Below are positions 32,374 through 43,903 of a DNA stretch of 64,000 bases, in pieces. The stretch comes from Blastomussa wellsi. Taxonomy: Eukaryota > Cnidaria > Anthozoa > Scleractinia > Plerogyridae. Each line of letters opens with the position of its first letter. Within the stretch, counting starts at the first letter, position 1. The notes below the pieces were generated by a model. The model ran no database searches. It saw only the letters and a list, made by a program, of their open reading frames with translations, and was not told the origin of the DNA. Location of the stretch: the NCBI GenBank assembly GCA_947652115.1, contig OX393561.1:22455388-22519387 (forward strand). The letters are read 5' to 3'. The position numbers and the translations under genes were made by a program.

Positions 32374-34416
32374 TTAATGACTTGTCACAAAGTGAAATGA
32401 GTGCCTGACACAGTAGTTGAGTGGAAACTATAATTTGTGTTGCACTCCCTCCATCTTTCCTTCTAATATTTTTTTTAATGTAGAGAGCTAATTTGTTTGT
32501 AATTCAAGAACTCTCAAGTAGCACTTTACTCAATATTGGTTCATATAGCTGCAACGTTAACTTTGCCTGTTGTTTCTCGTGATCAGATTGTTATTAAAGT
32601 CCTAATAATTCAAGTATATGTACTGTACAAACTCTTAATATAAACTCTCTATATAGCAAAACTTCAATTATTTTTAATAAAAGTAAATATAGCAGTTGGC
32701 AAGTTGCATTTGCACCAATTCACTGCATCTTTTTGCATCTTTTTGCAGGTGCCATAGAGGTGTCTATAGCCAATATGTACAAACACGAAAGGGCTGCAAC
32801 CGAGGAAGTCTATGTTGTAGGCTTTGTGCCCTCTCACATGCTGCCCAAAAAAAGACCAAATTCCCTCGATCCATTCCTTGAGCCTCTAGTCTCTGAGATT
32901 GAAAACATCTTTATTGAAGGTAATTGTGCCAGTAAATTCCCGCCATGCCCATCCTTCTGGGCAACAGTGGGGCATTTTCCTATAATGACCATCCCAGGGA
33001 TTAGGCATTAGCCTTCTAATAATGTTAAGATACTTCATAAATGGGATGCTAGGCCTGTTTTGCAAAATTTTGAAATCAAAATATGCAACAACTCAACACT
33101 GCCCATTATATTCACATGTTTAATCTACACTCTTTTAATTGTCTGATAATGTCAACAGGTTATCAAGTGGAGTATGTGGGCAATTTCCCTGAGTTGGATC
33201 TGCTGCCTGGTCTAATTGATGTACGTGTTTTGCTACTCCTTTGGACTGGTGATTATCCAGCCCAATCTGAAATTGGTAAATTCATTAATGGAGGAATACT
33301 AGCATGCAGAAGAGACAAACATAAAGGTGAGAAGAAATAATAATTATATGTTATTACATGGCTGCAATAGTACGCGCACTCTGATTGGTTAATTAGTGGT
33401 CTGTAATCCCCAGGTAAAAGCCCACAGGCATTACAGATTTTTCCCGCCATAGTTTTTGTTTACAAAACCTTGCGAACAAAGCATGTATCTCTTCTTTACT
33501 ATGAGTTCTGAAGATTTCTTTTCTGAATTTTATTATCGAAATTGTGATGAAAAATGAAGGCAATGTAGAAGGTCTCTATTTCATGCGCTTTGCCTATCTG
33601 AACCCCTATAATTAACAACTTAATAATCTTTTCTGCTCTGGCTTTTCTGTAAAATTCCAGACTTTATGGACCTCGCCCAGCGGCTCAGTCCATAAAGCAA
33701 AAATTTCATCCCTCAGTCTGGAATTTTACAGTAAAGCCTGCTGTTATTAAGTAGTTAGTATAATAGTGTTATGATATAGAAGTCTTCTGTTGATCTTTTG
33801 AGACATGATCACTTAATGAGACCCTTTCCTCATTAAAATTTTACATGTGCGTATTACATGAAAGCGTTTGTAAGGCAATTACATGTATAGGGTATGGTTT
33901 CCCTCTCCTAAATGAATATGTTAACACCCCTTGATTTAAAAATACAAGTTCTTTTAAGATAAACAGCAACAAACTAAGTTTGAAAGAAAATCTATGAGCA
34001 GTTCTATCTCTATGAAATTTGCTTAAAAACACTAAAAGCTTGTATTAAGCAAGATTTTTACTGTGACATACAATTGTACCTAACATTCAACAGGTACCAT
34101 AAACCCAAGTGGTGCAGGGACAACATACTACTTTGGACAAAACCGTTTTGCTACCAGGTTTCCACCGGAAGAGCGGAAACTTGAGAATGAAGTGGCTAAA
34201 ATGAAAGAGATTGCAGATGAAGACCGTCGGACCGTTCGCGAGAGATTGAGCAGGGAAACTGGTTACACGGGATTAAGCATACTTCATCGTCTCTACAATT
34301 TATATGGCTTTGATGTGATCAGAGATACATGCTTTGATGTGATGCACAACCTTCCATTGAACGTTGTCGGTTGTAGCCTCAAACAGTTAATTGCTGAAGA
34401 GAAACTTGATTTTTTT

Positions 34417-34468
<52 letters not shown>

Positions 34469-34729
34469 TTTTTATTTCTCTTTTTACTTACAATACGTAA
34501 CACTATCAAAAATATTATGGTACAAGCACTTACAATACGAAAATACAAACAAAAAATAAGCTGTAAAGTGTTTATAAAAACAAAGAGCCAGGCCAATAAG
34601 GATAAATTAACAACGCACGCTGGGTATGTTTAAGTATCTTGTGTATTATGTCGGTAATATAGTATAATATAATGTAGTGAGCGGCAAAAATGAAAGACGC
34701 GTTGATCAAGTATGTAATGGAAAGAGGGA

Positions 34730-37700
34730 TTAAGAAAGAGTCGAAATAAATGCCTCCCATTTTGCATAATGCTTTGAGAGAACATCGTTTTTCCTAGCAA
34801 CATAAAGTTCTAATTCGTAGGTAGCTTTCAATTTAACTTTAAAAACTTCAAGTGATGGTTCTTTTTTATCTACTTTGCACCTATAAATAAAAAATTTTCC
34901 TAATAAAAGTATGTGATTTATTATCATAAAGTCTTTATGAACATTAAATTTACCAAAAAAGACGTCATGAAAAGAAATGTCCTTTACTTCATTACTAAGA
35001 AGGGCTATCCACGATAAAACCTCTTTCCAAAACATATCTACAACTTTACAAGAGAAAAATAAATGCTCTGGGGATTCCACTTCATTTTTACAAAACGTGC
35101 AGTACGGGGAGTCTATAATTTTGAAGGCAAACAGTTTATCATTCATATATATAATACGATTTAAAAACTTGTATTGAAAAGCTCTCAATTTTGTATCTAG
35201 AGAAACCTTAAAAGGCAAAGAGTATATTTTTGTCCACTCACCCAGAAGGCTTGGATATTCGCCTTCCCATTTGGCTTGAGCAGTAGGCGGGGTTGACTTA
35301 TAGGAACAAAATTCCCTGTACACATCTTTTGAACGGATATTAAGAATGTCTATTATCTCACCCTTTACTGACAAAAAATGAAAGCTTTCTTTCAACGGTA
35401 ATGGTGGAGTAAACACATTTCCTTTCATAATAGAGCGCCACTCACTAGGTAATGTATTAACTATACCCATCAAGACGAAAAGCTGACTTTGAGATAATTG
35501 GGCTTGTACAACTTTCTCACTTTTAAGGAATACGCGGTCATTCGAGATTAAGTCACCTACTTTAAGTATTCCACATTTGTGAAACACGGGTTGATATATT
35601 GATTTACCATCTCTAAGTATATTCTTATTATTCCAAATCACTTGATTCATTATATCACCATATGATTCAACATCTGTCTTAGTAAGAGAAGACCATACGT
35701 CTAAACAGTCTTTGTAAAACGCCGGAAGGGATACAGGCAATTTACAAGTATCAAACTGGCACTTCAGAACAAATTTACCACCCAAATTCCTTAAATAGTG
35801 ATCCAACAAGATTTTCCAGGGACTAACATAGTCTTCAATGTACTTCTTTAAACACATTATTCTTTGGGCTTTGATCATACATTCAATATCGAGCATCTTA
35901 AGACCACCATGTTCAATATCATTGATCAACGCAGAACGCTTAACTTTGTCTTTGCCATTCCAAATAAAACCGTACAATTCTTTGTTCACAGCTTGAATAA
36001 GATCCTTTGAAACATAAACTAGAGCTGCTTTTGACATAAATTTTGGAATGGCAAAAGTTTTGACTATTTGAATTTTTCCCACGAGTGTTAGTCCTCGCCA
36101 CTTCCACATGTTAAGTGTTTTCTTGACAGAATTTAAAATTCCCTCAAAATTGTCTTTTTTCCTCAATAACTGGTTATAACTGAAATACACACCTAAGATT
36201 TTTAATGATGTCCTGAATTCATAGGGAAAAGATTCTAGTTTCTTTGGACCTAGACAGAAAAATTCAGTCTTTTCTGAGTTGACCTTAAGACCAGAAATGG
36301 CAGTGAAGTTTCCTAAGCTGGTATTTAATTGCTCATAAGACGATCTATTTTTCACAAAGCAAGACATATCATCGGCGAATAATGCCAATTTGACCTCCTC
36401 CTTTCCAATTTTAATCCCTTCAATCTTCTCATTTTGTCTAATGCTACATGCAAGAACTTCTAAACTTAAGATGAATAGCAATGGTGATAAAGGGTCACCT
36501 TGTCTCACCCCTCTTTTAATCATAAAATAATTTGAAGCGAAGCCATTGTTAATTACACAACTAGACACTCTTGAATAAAGAGTGCGAATCCATTGAATAA
36601 AAGATGAACCGAAATTGAATTTTTGGAGAACTTTAAATAGAAACTTATGATTTACTGAATCAAAGGCTTTTTCAAAGTCTATTGTAATCAGGATTCCTGC
36701 GTTATTCGTATGTTTAGTATATTCAATTACATCCTCTATTGTTCTTACAGCATCAAAAATCGATCTTCCTTGTACATAGGCATTTTGATTACAGTGAATC
36801 AATTCCGGTAGAATTGATTCCAAACGTTTGGCCAGGGCTTTGGAGGCAATTTTTGTGTCGACATTGATTAGTGATATTGGTCTCCAATTTTTGATAAATC
36901 TTTTGTCCTTACCCTTTTTTTCCAATAAAGTAATGACTGCTTGTTTTTGGGAATTCGAGAGTTCTCCATGATCGTGTGAATAGTTAAAAGAGGCAACTAA
37001 ATGCTTCCCAAGGATTGGCCAAAATGCTAAATAGAACTCTGCTGTAAGACCATCATTGCCGGGCGTTTTGTTCTTTTGAAAAGTTTTTAATGAGTTATAA
37101 CATTCACTTATAGCAAGTTTTTCTTCACATTCAAACTTTTGCGCATCAGAGAGCTTGGGCATGGAAATTCCTCTCAAAAAAGAATCTGTTTGTGTTTCAC
37201 TCCACGAGTCAGGATTTTCCTGGTATAAATTTGAATAAAATCTACAAAGTTCATTTAAAATGGATTCGGGATTTGTTGTTTGAGTTTGATCATTAACAAA
37301 ACATTTTCGCAAGGAACTTTTTTTCCCTCTTGAACTTTCTAAATTTAAAAAGTACTTGTTACTTTTTTCTCCCTGTTCATACCACCTTGCTCTTGATCGA
37401 ACTATTGCTCCTTGAGCAATGTAATCATAGAGAAGGTCATATTCAGTTTTCAAAATCTCCAATTCCTTCATATTTTCAGTTGACGGATCCTCATCATATA
37501 GTTCTTGACAATGTTGTAGCTTTTTCTCGGTCTCTGACAATTTCGCTTTCCTTTCTCTTGCCTTTTCTTTACTATAAGCAATGGTGACCTGCCTTATTTT
37601 ATACTTAATAAGATCCCAAAATAATCTGGGGTCCACAACCTCTTTGAATTCTTCTAGCCATACGGGATAATTGTTTTTTATCAGAGCCACATAATCGCCA

Positions 37701-38488
37701 TTGTTCAATAAACTTGCGTTAAACTTCCAAAAGGAAGGACCATGTGTTTGGTTCTCAATACTTTTAATAACCAGTACAATTGCCGAATGATCGGATTTGA
37801 TTGAGGGTATAATAACAGTCTGATCAACATCCTCTTGAAGAGCATCATCAACTAACCAAAAATCAAGCCTTCTTTGCACTAACGGTTTTTTCTGACTCCA
37901 CGTAAAACGTTTCAGTGTCGGGTTTCTAACTCTCCAAATGTCAACTAAGTCATGTGTCAGGCAAATATTCTCGATTAAATTTACCGTTTCCTTTAGTTTT
38001 GGATTACCGCCCTGGCCGTCAAGCTTCGAATCGAGGATAACATTGAAATCTCCACCAGCTGCAATCCTACATTCATCATCAATATCCATTCTATCCAGTT
38101 CATCTTTGATCTGGTCAAAGAATAAAATTTGTTCGCTCGTTTTGTTTGGAGCATAAACGTTTAAAAAAACAAATTTCTGGTCTTGCACTATCGCTTCCAA
38201 AAGAAGGAACCGCCCCTGACTATCTTGACGCACGGATTTTAATTCAAATTCTAAGGAATTTTTAACTAATATAAGAACACCCCTGCTATGCTCAGAACCA
38301 TGGGAAAAAAACATATCACCTTTCCATTGCATTTTCCAACTGTTTTCTATCTCCTTTGTACTATACGTTTCTTGCAAGAAACAAATATCTGCTTGTTGAT
38401 TCATAAGCCATGCAAAAACGGCTTTACGTTTTTCAAATGACCGAATCCCCCGAGCATTTAAAGACAAAAGTTTAAAATTTATGCCCAT
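34730..38488 (-). CDS. LINE ORF2 protein, endonuclease and reverse transcriptase
   Basis: It has 1,252 residues and is uninterrupted. The N-terminal 230 residues are an APE-type endonuclease (LLSLNARGIRS, FLQETYS, GGDFNVIL, SDHSAIVL). The reverse transcriptase spans about 480-760 (LLEKKGKDKRFIKNWRPISL, FEKAFDSVNH, GVRQGDPLSPLLF, ALFADDM with the FADD catalytic motif). The C-terminal part ends with a Cys-containing segment (CTFCKNEVESPEHLFFSC), the zf-RVT type common in plant and invertebrate L1/Tx1 clades. It nicks DNA and copies its RNA at the nick. ORF1 lies upstream on the same transcript. Confidence 0.95.
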   Translation of the reverse strand: MGINFKLLSLNARGIRSFEKRKAVFAWLMNQQADICFLQETYSTKEIENSWKMQWKGDMFFSHGSEHSRGVLILVKNSLEFELKSVRQDSQGRFLLLEAIVQDQKFVFLNVYAPNKTSEQILFFDQIKDELDRMDIDDECRIAAGGDFNVILDSKLDGQGGNPKLKETVNLIENICLTHDLVDIWRVRNPTLKRFTWSQKKPLVQRRLDFWLVDDALQEDVDQTVIIPSIKSDHSAIVLVIKSIENQTHGPSFWKFNASLLNNGDYVALIKNNYPVWLEEFKEVVDPRLFWDLIKYKIRQVTIAYSKEKARERKAKLSETEKKLQHCQELYDEDPSTENMKELEILKTEYDLLYDYIAQGAIVRSRARWYEQGEKSNKYFLNLESSRGKKSSLRKCFVNDQTQTTNPESILNELCRFYSNLYQENPDSWSETQTDSFLRGISMPKLSDAQKFECEEKLAISECYNSLKTFQKNKTPGNDGLTAEFYLAFWPILGKHLVASFNYSHDHGELSNSQKQAVITLLEKKGKDKRFIKNWRPISLINVDTKIASKALAKRLESILPELIHCNQNAYVQGRSIFDAVRTIEDVIEYTKHTNNAGILITIDFEKAFDSVNHKFLFKVLQKFNFGSSFIQWIRTLYSRVSSCVINNGFASNYFMIKRGVRQGDPLSPLLFILSLEVLACSIRQNEKIEGIKIGKEEVKLALFADDMSCFVKNRSSYEQLNTSLGNFTAISGLKVNSEKTEFFCLGPKKLESFPYEFRTSLKILGVYFSYNQLLRKKDNFEGILNSVKKTLNMWKWRGLTLVGKIQIVKTFAIPKFMSKAALVYVSKDLIQAVNKELYGFIWNGKDKVKRSALINDIEHGGLKMLDIECMIKAQRIMCLKKYIEDYVSPWKILLDHYLRNLGGKFVLKCQFDTCKLPVSLPAFYKDCLDVWSSLTKTDVESYGDIMNQVIWNNKNILRDGKSIYQPVFHKCGILKVGDLISNDRVFLKSEKVVQAQLSQSQLFVLMGIVNTLPSEWRSIMKGNVFTPPLPLKESFHFLSVKGEIIDILNIRSKDVYREFCSYKSTPPTAQAKWEGEYPSLLGEWTKIYSLPFKVSLDTKLRAFQYKFLNRIIYMNDKLFAFKIIDSPYCTFCKNEVESPEHLFFSCKVVDMFWKEVLSWIALLSNEVKDISFHDVFFGKFNVHKDFMIINHILLLGKFFIYRCKVDKKEPSLEVFKVKLKATYELELYVARKNDVLSKHYAKWEAFISTLS

Positions 38489-38922
38489 ACGTTTTCGAAT
38501 TAATTGTAATCACCCAGTCTTGCCACTTAACATCATAAACACTTTTTGTAGCCTTTCTTAATTTGAAAAACATTAAATAACCAAAAATTTTGTCCCGAAA
38601 CTGGCCTGTCCTACAAGTAAGCTTACCAAAAAATAAAGAAACAAAACACACACGGTAACAACACATACAAAGGGGCAGCCAGAGAAAACTGTATTGCTGC
38701 CATTGAACGAATCGAGGTGGCAAAATTACAGCTAAACAAACAATAAAGACCCGTACATACCGAGAAAACATAACTAATGTAGAGCGAAGAAAAATATTAT
38801 TTCTTCTGAAATTTAGGAATTAAGCTTACTCCATGCACATTATCCTATTTAATTTGCCAAATATAGATACTACCTAGGCCGTGAGATGACAGACTGGTAA
38901 TAATAGTAACTTAGATAATCTT

Positions 38923-39804
38923 TTACAAAGCAATCAGTACTCCGTCAACATACAATTTGTCCGGCTCGGCCCGACTAAAATAGGCTCGCTTACCATCTTT
39001 TCTTGCGTCGGAAAGTTTCTTCCCAAGCTCTTTTCTTCTTCTTACAATTTCTCTCGGAAAGTCTGCAGAAATTCCATATCCAGTTTCCTTTAAATCCCTG
39101 GCTTTTGAAAAAATACACTCTCTATCACTGTAGCGAAGAAAACGAGCAATTATTGGTCTTGGACGTCCATCATCATTTATTTTGCCTACTCTATGGACTC
39201 GCTGGAATTCGATGTCCCCTGAGTCGATTTCTAGTTTACTCTCCAAGAAAGATTTTAGGACGCTAAGTGAATCTTCCTGTTCCTCTGCTTCGTGAATTCC
39301 GTAGAAACGCAAATTTTCACGCCTTGAATAAACTTCGGCGTATAATAATTTATCTTCGAGAGCTTGATACCGCGTTTTACATGCCTTCTCACAATTCTCT
39401 TTCACTTTTTCGTTGGCAGAGTTAAGCTCATTCACTTGCTTGTTGAGTTCTTTCAGGCCATCTTCCATCTCATTCACTTTCACCCTTGTTTCAGACTGAT
39501 TCGCTTCTAGTTGATAGACTCGAGCGTCCAGCTTGTCAAATTTCTTCCCTAGATTGAAGACAGAGGAGGTAATCTGTTCTAATTTTTTGTCCATTTTCGC
39601 CATCTGTGTGAGGACGCAGTCAATTTTTGACGCAAGGTTTTCTGTCATTCCTAAGGCGTCTAAAATTTCGTCAGACGAGGAATCAAGTAGACTCTCACTC
39701 GCAGAAACTTCTCTGACCTTTTTCTCGTCCGGAGAGCGTAACTCACCGTCTGATACGCTTGAAACGCTTGACTCGTCTTTGCGGTTTTTTCTTTTGCCGG
39801 ACAT
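38923..39804 (-). CDS. LINE ORF1 protein, L1-like RNA-binding chaperone
   Basis: It has 293 residues. An acidic N-terminus is followed by a coiled coil (about 60-150, heptads such as FDKLDARVYQLEANQSE). An RRM-like core follows (SRRENLRFYGIHE, FQRVHRVG, RPIIARFLRYSDRE), then a C-terminal domain. This is the order seen in L1 ORF1p (Transposase_22 family). Such proteins coat the LINE RNA as trimers and take part in target-primed reverse transcription. Confidence 0.88.
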   Translation of the reverse strand: MSGKRKNRKDESSVSSVSDGELRSPDEKKVREVSASESLLDSSSDEILDALGMTENLASKIDCVLTQMAKMDKKLEQITSSVFNLGKKFDKLDARVYQLEANQSETRVKVNEMEDGLKELNKQVNELNSANEKVKENCEKACKTRYQALEDKLLYAEVYSRRENLRFYGIHEAEEQEDSLSVLKSFLESKLEIDSGDIEFQRVHRVGKINDDGRPRPIIARFLRYSDRECIFSKARDLKETGYGISADFPREIVRRRKELGKKLSDARKDGKRAYFSRAEPDKLYVDGVLIAL

Positions 39805-41238
39805 AAGTTGTTCTGGCCAATATTTAGTTATTATAAAGCTGTTTACAAAACGAAAAGTGCGGAGTAGCTTTCTGCACGTCTACTCCCTCCGCATGCCTCG
39901 ACCCAGTCCGAAGAGAAACTTGATGCCAAGGAAGCTGATCAAAGACTGGAACAGTTTCCTTGGACTGCAGGTACATGTACTGTCTGCACGTATGCTATGT
40001 TATTAACATCCCTAAAAACTTAACCACAGAATGTTAATTAATTTAATAAGGACACTAGTAATTATAAAAACCCCACCCATATAATTATCTCTATATCAGC
40101 TGTCATGATCGAGTGATAAACACTTGTGACTAAGTACTCGCTTTACTTAATAATACGCTTGCTCATTGTTCACATGTTTAAACTTTAGCCTTCATAACCA
40201 TGTATCTTAAAATGTCCAACTGTTTAACTTGTTGCAGATTTAGAAGGCTTAGAGAGTTTGATCTTGTCTTCTTGTTATCTCTTGTTTAGAACTAAAAGAT
40301 GGCCGAACTCCTCAGGGATTGTCCTCCCGTCTAGGATACTGGAAGACTGAGGAATTTCAAAAGTTCTCTTTTCCTGTGTCAGAATTGCTGCTGGCTGGCT
40401 TGCTTGAACCAATGGAGTATCATTTATGGCAGCTGACTGCGCGAATGACAGAACTTATCTTCAACAAGCGGAATGGATGGTCCCTTGATGATGTCTCCCT
40501 CTTCCAGAATTTGGCAAAACGTTATATCATCCTTAATGAGGAGCATCGAGGGCTTGCTGCCTGTAGAATAACAGTTCACAACCTTCAACACATTCCTGAT
40601 GATGCCCTGCGGTTCTCTCACCCAGACAACTTCTGGTGTTTCTCGTTTGAGCGAGCTGTGAAACGATATGTCAGCATTTCAAATAACTTCAAGAACATAG
40701 AGTGTTCTTTTGCTAAACGGGAAAGTTACAGAGAACTCCTTAAACTTATGAGTACTCTTATCCAGCCCCAAGAAGAAAGTACCACCTATAAGGTTGATCT
40801 TGAAAAGGTTAGTACACTTCATGAAGTAGAGAATCTCTCTGTTTTACCACAAAATGTGTCACATATGAAATAAAATCCAGTAAAAGATCCTAGTAGTCGT
40901 TTTCAATTCTAACAGTTGCTAATAGGAATTTAAGGCTAAAATATAAAATAATTTTATTTATATTCTTATAATTCTTTATACTCTTCAAACAGAGCTATGA
41001 AGCCATGAAAATTATTGCCTTGAATTGAATCTCTCTTTGATAAAATTGCATCTGAACAATAACCGACAGAAATTTTCTCAAGCCAAGAATACCTTTTAAA
41101 CACTGAGGAAGATGTAATTCTCAAACTCATTAATAATTCATGGGTTAAACAAAGAAAATCCGCTATACTTAGCATAAAATTTTAAGATTTTATATCTTCA
41201 TTTTCCCCGCAGGTTTAGTTTTGGTTGAGAAGATACAT

Positions 41239-41372
41239 ATATCAAACACTCAAGTGTTTCCTCCGATTTCCAAACACCGCGAAGTTCATCATAAATACTT
41301 TGCACATCCTAGTTTCAACTCTCTTCTCCATGTTTGGAATCAGAGGAAACTCTCTCTTTCATGTTTGATATA
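41239..41372. repeat. Fold-back MITE (ATCAAACAC family), copy 2
   Basis: The ends ATATCAAACACTCAAGTG and CATGTTTGATAT are inverted, with inner CCAAACACCGCGAAG matching copy 1 at 3,663-3,808. It lies in the last EnSpm transposase intron and is more diverged than copy 1. Confidence 0.65.
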
Positions 41373-42590
41373 TTATACTAAATATGAATTGCAAATTGCT
41401 TTTGATGCTCGTCTCTTTGTACTTGTGGATGGAAGGTCATGGCTTTGAATGCCATTAGAGCCTTCGACTTTTTCAGGCCTTTTTCTTTGATATATTGCTT
41501 TAAGTCTCAAAAAACTTTAATTAGGATTTCTTAATTAATTTTTACACAATTAATGTAATGCCTGGATGAGACTTTTCTAGAAATTTTATCATCCTTAATA
41601 TCTCATTTCAGGCCTATTTCACCTGAGTTATTAGATTTCTACCCACTGATGCAACACCAATTTCTAATCTTTAAATGACATATCAGATCAATTTTAATCA
41701 GTTCTTAATCTTATAGGAGTCTTATTGTTTTCTTTTAGATGTGTGCCAAATCTTTGGAAGGTGCCAGACATATTGAGAAACTGGTTGCAAGCATGCCTTT
41801 GTTTGAAAACAGCTTCAAGGAGGGGGTTTTTGTTGGTGGGATGATCTTCAATGAAGTACAATTTTCACAAAGAGACATGAACTTGATTGATTTATCAGAC
41901 TCATCCTTGTCTTTTGCTGTACCTGAGATTGCCTTCTCATTCCGAAGTTTTTGGAGGCCTGTTCAGACTCCTGCAGGAATGCTGTACCGAAAAGGAGAAC
42001 ATGTTGTCTGTCAAGTTGGTGCTCATGATGAATACATTTGCCAAATAACAAATTTCTTGTGTCTTCGTTCTGAGGGAGAGTTCGTTAAATTTGTGAAAGT
42101 ACTTAAGTATTCTCAGGCAGTGGATGGGGAGGGTACCCCTCTTTCTGATCCATACAGTGGTGGCTTAGTGATAGACACTGCAAATGCACAAGAACTTATT
42201 GTCCCTGTCAATGCCATGTTGAGAAAAATAATTTTGTGCAGTATTTTTGCCGATGATGATAATGCTGATCGAAAGATAGCAGTAGATTTTCAAAGAGAAA
42301 CCCCACCAATTTCATCTCATGATATTCTTGTGCCATTCTACCCACAAGTTAATGACATGATTTCCATTAAAGGAGCTGACCCCATCCCTTGGTTGGCAAA
42401 GGTGTTAACAATCCAAGAAAGAGCAAAAACTGTAAAAGTTTGGTATTACTTAAAGGACACGACAAGACCTGGCAAAAAGCTGTATGTACCCTATTGTGAT
42501 GCACGACAAGCACAGGATTGGGTGTCATGGGACTCCATTTTGGGTCTTGCAAGCGGTGAATGGAGGGGCGATGCTTGGAAAATGGAATAA

Positions 42591-43719
42591 CTTTCAATAC
42601 AGTTAGCAACTGAAATATGCTGTGACAGTTATAACTGTAACTAGGGTGTTGTAATAACTTCTCACACTTAGGGTACTGTAAAAATTATATTTTATTATTG
42701 TAAACACATTCTGCATTGGAATTTTTATGAAAGGCAAATTTACATGCAGTTATTGTCATGAACAGGTTCTATTATTCCCTGTTCAAATGGTATAGATACT
42801 TCTAGTGTTGAATTTTGAGGGCTTTCATGGGTTTAAATATATCTTATTGGATGGTTCAACATATATGCGCAAATATTTTGTGAGTCGCGTAGTATTTTTC
42901 CAAGTCCCAAAAGGGGGAGGAAAAATACAAGCAGCAAGCAAAATCTCCGGATGTATTATATTTTAAACCGTCCAAGTATTCCACTATTGTGCCATTTTCT
43001 AGTACAATTTGTATATAATTATGGCAAAAGTTTTTGAAAGACATCCTGCATTGTCGGTAAATCATACTAATCTTACAAAGGACATGTGTTTGAGGCAAAC
43101 AACACTAATGAAACCATTCAATCATATGCCCTTCAAAGTTCAATTTCTAGTTATGTTCAAAATTCTTATGAAAAAAAATTATTATGTATCTTGGGGTATT
43201 CCTGTGTGAATGGTGCTCAAAACTGTTGATGGTAAATTTTAATTAAAGAGTGACTGATAAAGTAAGACAACCATAAAATGGTTATAGCACAGCTAGTACA
43301 CAACACTGGTTCTTTAATGGGGATGTTAATCTACAGTTATGTGTTCTGAATTCTCATAATGTTTTTTGCAGGATTTTAGTGAATGGTAATTAAAAAAAAA
43401 CATAATGGTTAAGTTCTGGGAATAAAGTGAGAGTATCATGAATGTTTTTTCTATAAAAACCATGTTTGGATTTTCAACTAATTCCATTATTGTATTTTGT
43501 TTTTGCATTACAAGCGGACTTTCCAAAACCAAGAATGGTTTCTCCTTATTACACATGATGGAATTGGTACAATTAACATTAATGGCTAATTGTTGAGAAT
43601 GTTAAAAGTAGAGGACGGGAGAAAAAAACATTAATGTTTAATTTTGTTAATGGTATTTCAAGAAAAAACATCATGTTTCCTTCAAATTCATCAATGTTTT
43701 TTTGGATTTTTTTCCTGTG
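42591..43719. repeat. EnSpm right subterminal region
   Basis: There is no gene after the transposase stop. From about 43,200 motifs such as ACATTAATGGCT, ACATTAATGTTT and CATCAATGTTTT recur up to the TIR, mirroring the left end. Confidence 0.6.
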
Positions 43720-43783
43720 CAATCTGTAAAGAAATTAGAACATCAACATTAAAAATACATAAAGGGAAAGTGGCGGGAGGGAG

Positions 43784-43903
43784 TTACATTGTTATATCTC
43801 GCCTCCTATTATTCGTACAATTATAATTATACTTCAGGCTGCAAGCAGCCCTTGCATAATCTCCAATTGTACATCATAATACTCATCTCGATGTAACAAT
43901 GTA
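43784..43903 (-). repeat. DIRS internal complementary region
   Basis: It joins two parts. 43784-43868 is complementary to the outer end of the 3' repeat (25003-25087). 43865-43902 is complementary to the outer end of the 5' repeat (52968-53005), with two differences. The parts meet at AATT. This arrangement defines DIRS elements and templates closure of the circular intermediate. The recombinase stop codon lies inside it. Confidence 0.88.

Larger units (their letters stand above)
34411..39909 (-). mobile_element. Full-length L1-type LINE
   Basis: It inserted in an EnSpm exon with the target duplication GAAGAGAAACTTGAT (34396-34410 and 39910-39924). On the minus strand it has a short 5' UTR, ORF1, an approximately 430-bp spacer, ORF2 and a poly-A tail (plus-strand T-run 34411-34461). 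Both ORFs are open and the TSD is perfect, so it is young. Confidence 0.93.
28812..42590 (+). pseudogene. EnSpm transposase (tnp2-like), broken by a frameshift and a LINE
   Basis: The exons are 28812-29017, 30973-31896, 32749-32919, 33159-33326, 34094-34410 continuing at 39925-39970, 40290-40807 and 41739-42590. Phases agree, giving about 1,066 residues once one extra base in the A-run near 31,723 is discounted. The N-terminus has a Cys/His cluster (CHC, CPCSSC). GHWDGWQPF and DTCFDVMHNLPL match the usual surroundings of the first two catalytic aspartates of tnp2 transposases. SHPDNFWCFSFERAVKRY is the later DUF4218-like region. The last exon may hold a BAH-like fold (GEHVVCQVGAHDEYICQI, IVPVNAMLRKIIL). 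The LINE at 34,411 splits one exon. Confidence 0.8.
25242..43719 (+). mobile_element. EnSpm/CACTA-like transposon with two divergent genes
   Basis: The terminal inverted repeat is CACAGGAAAAAAATCC at both ends (25242 and ending 43719), flanked by CAA (25239-25241 and 43720-43722), the 3-bp duplication usual for CMC/EnSpm. Subterminal regions at both ends are full of CATTAATG-type motifs. A transposase runs on the plus strand and a SAM-domain gene on the minus strand, their 5' ends about 240 bp apart, which fits a shared promoter at 28,571-28,811. It carries a LINE and a MITE. Confidence 0.88.

Noticed and set aside
34192..34633. ORFs ending or starting in poly-Phe
   Set aside because: They run into the T-tract that is the LINE poly-A tail on the other strand.
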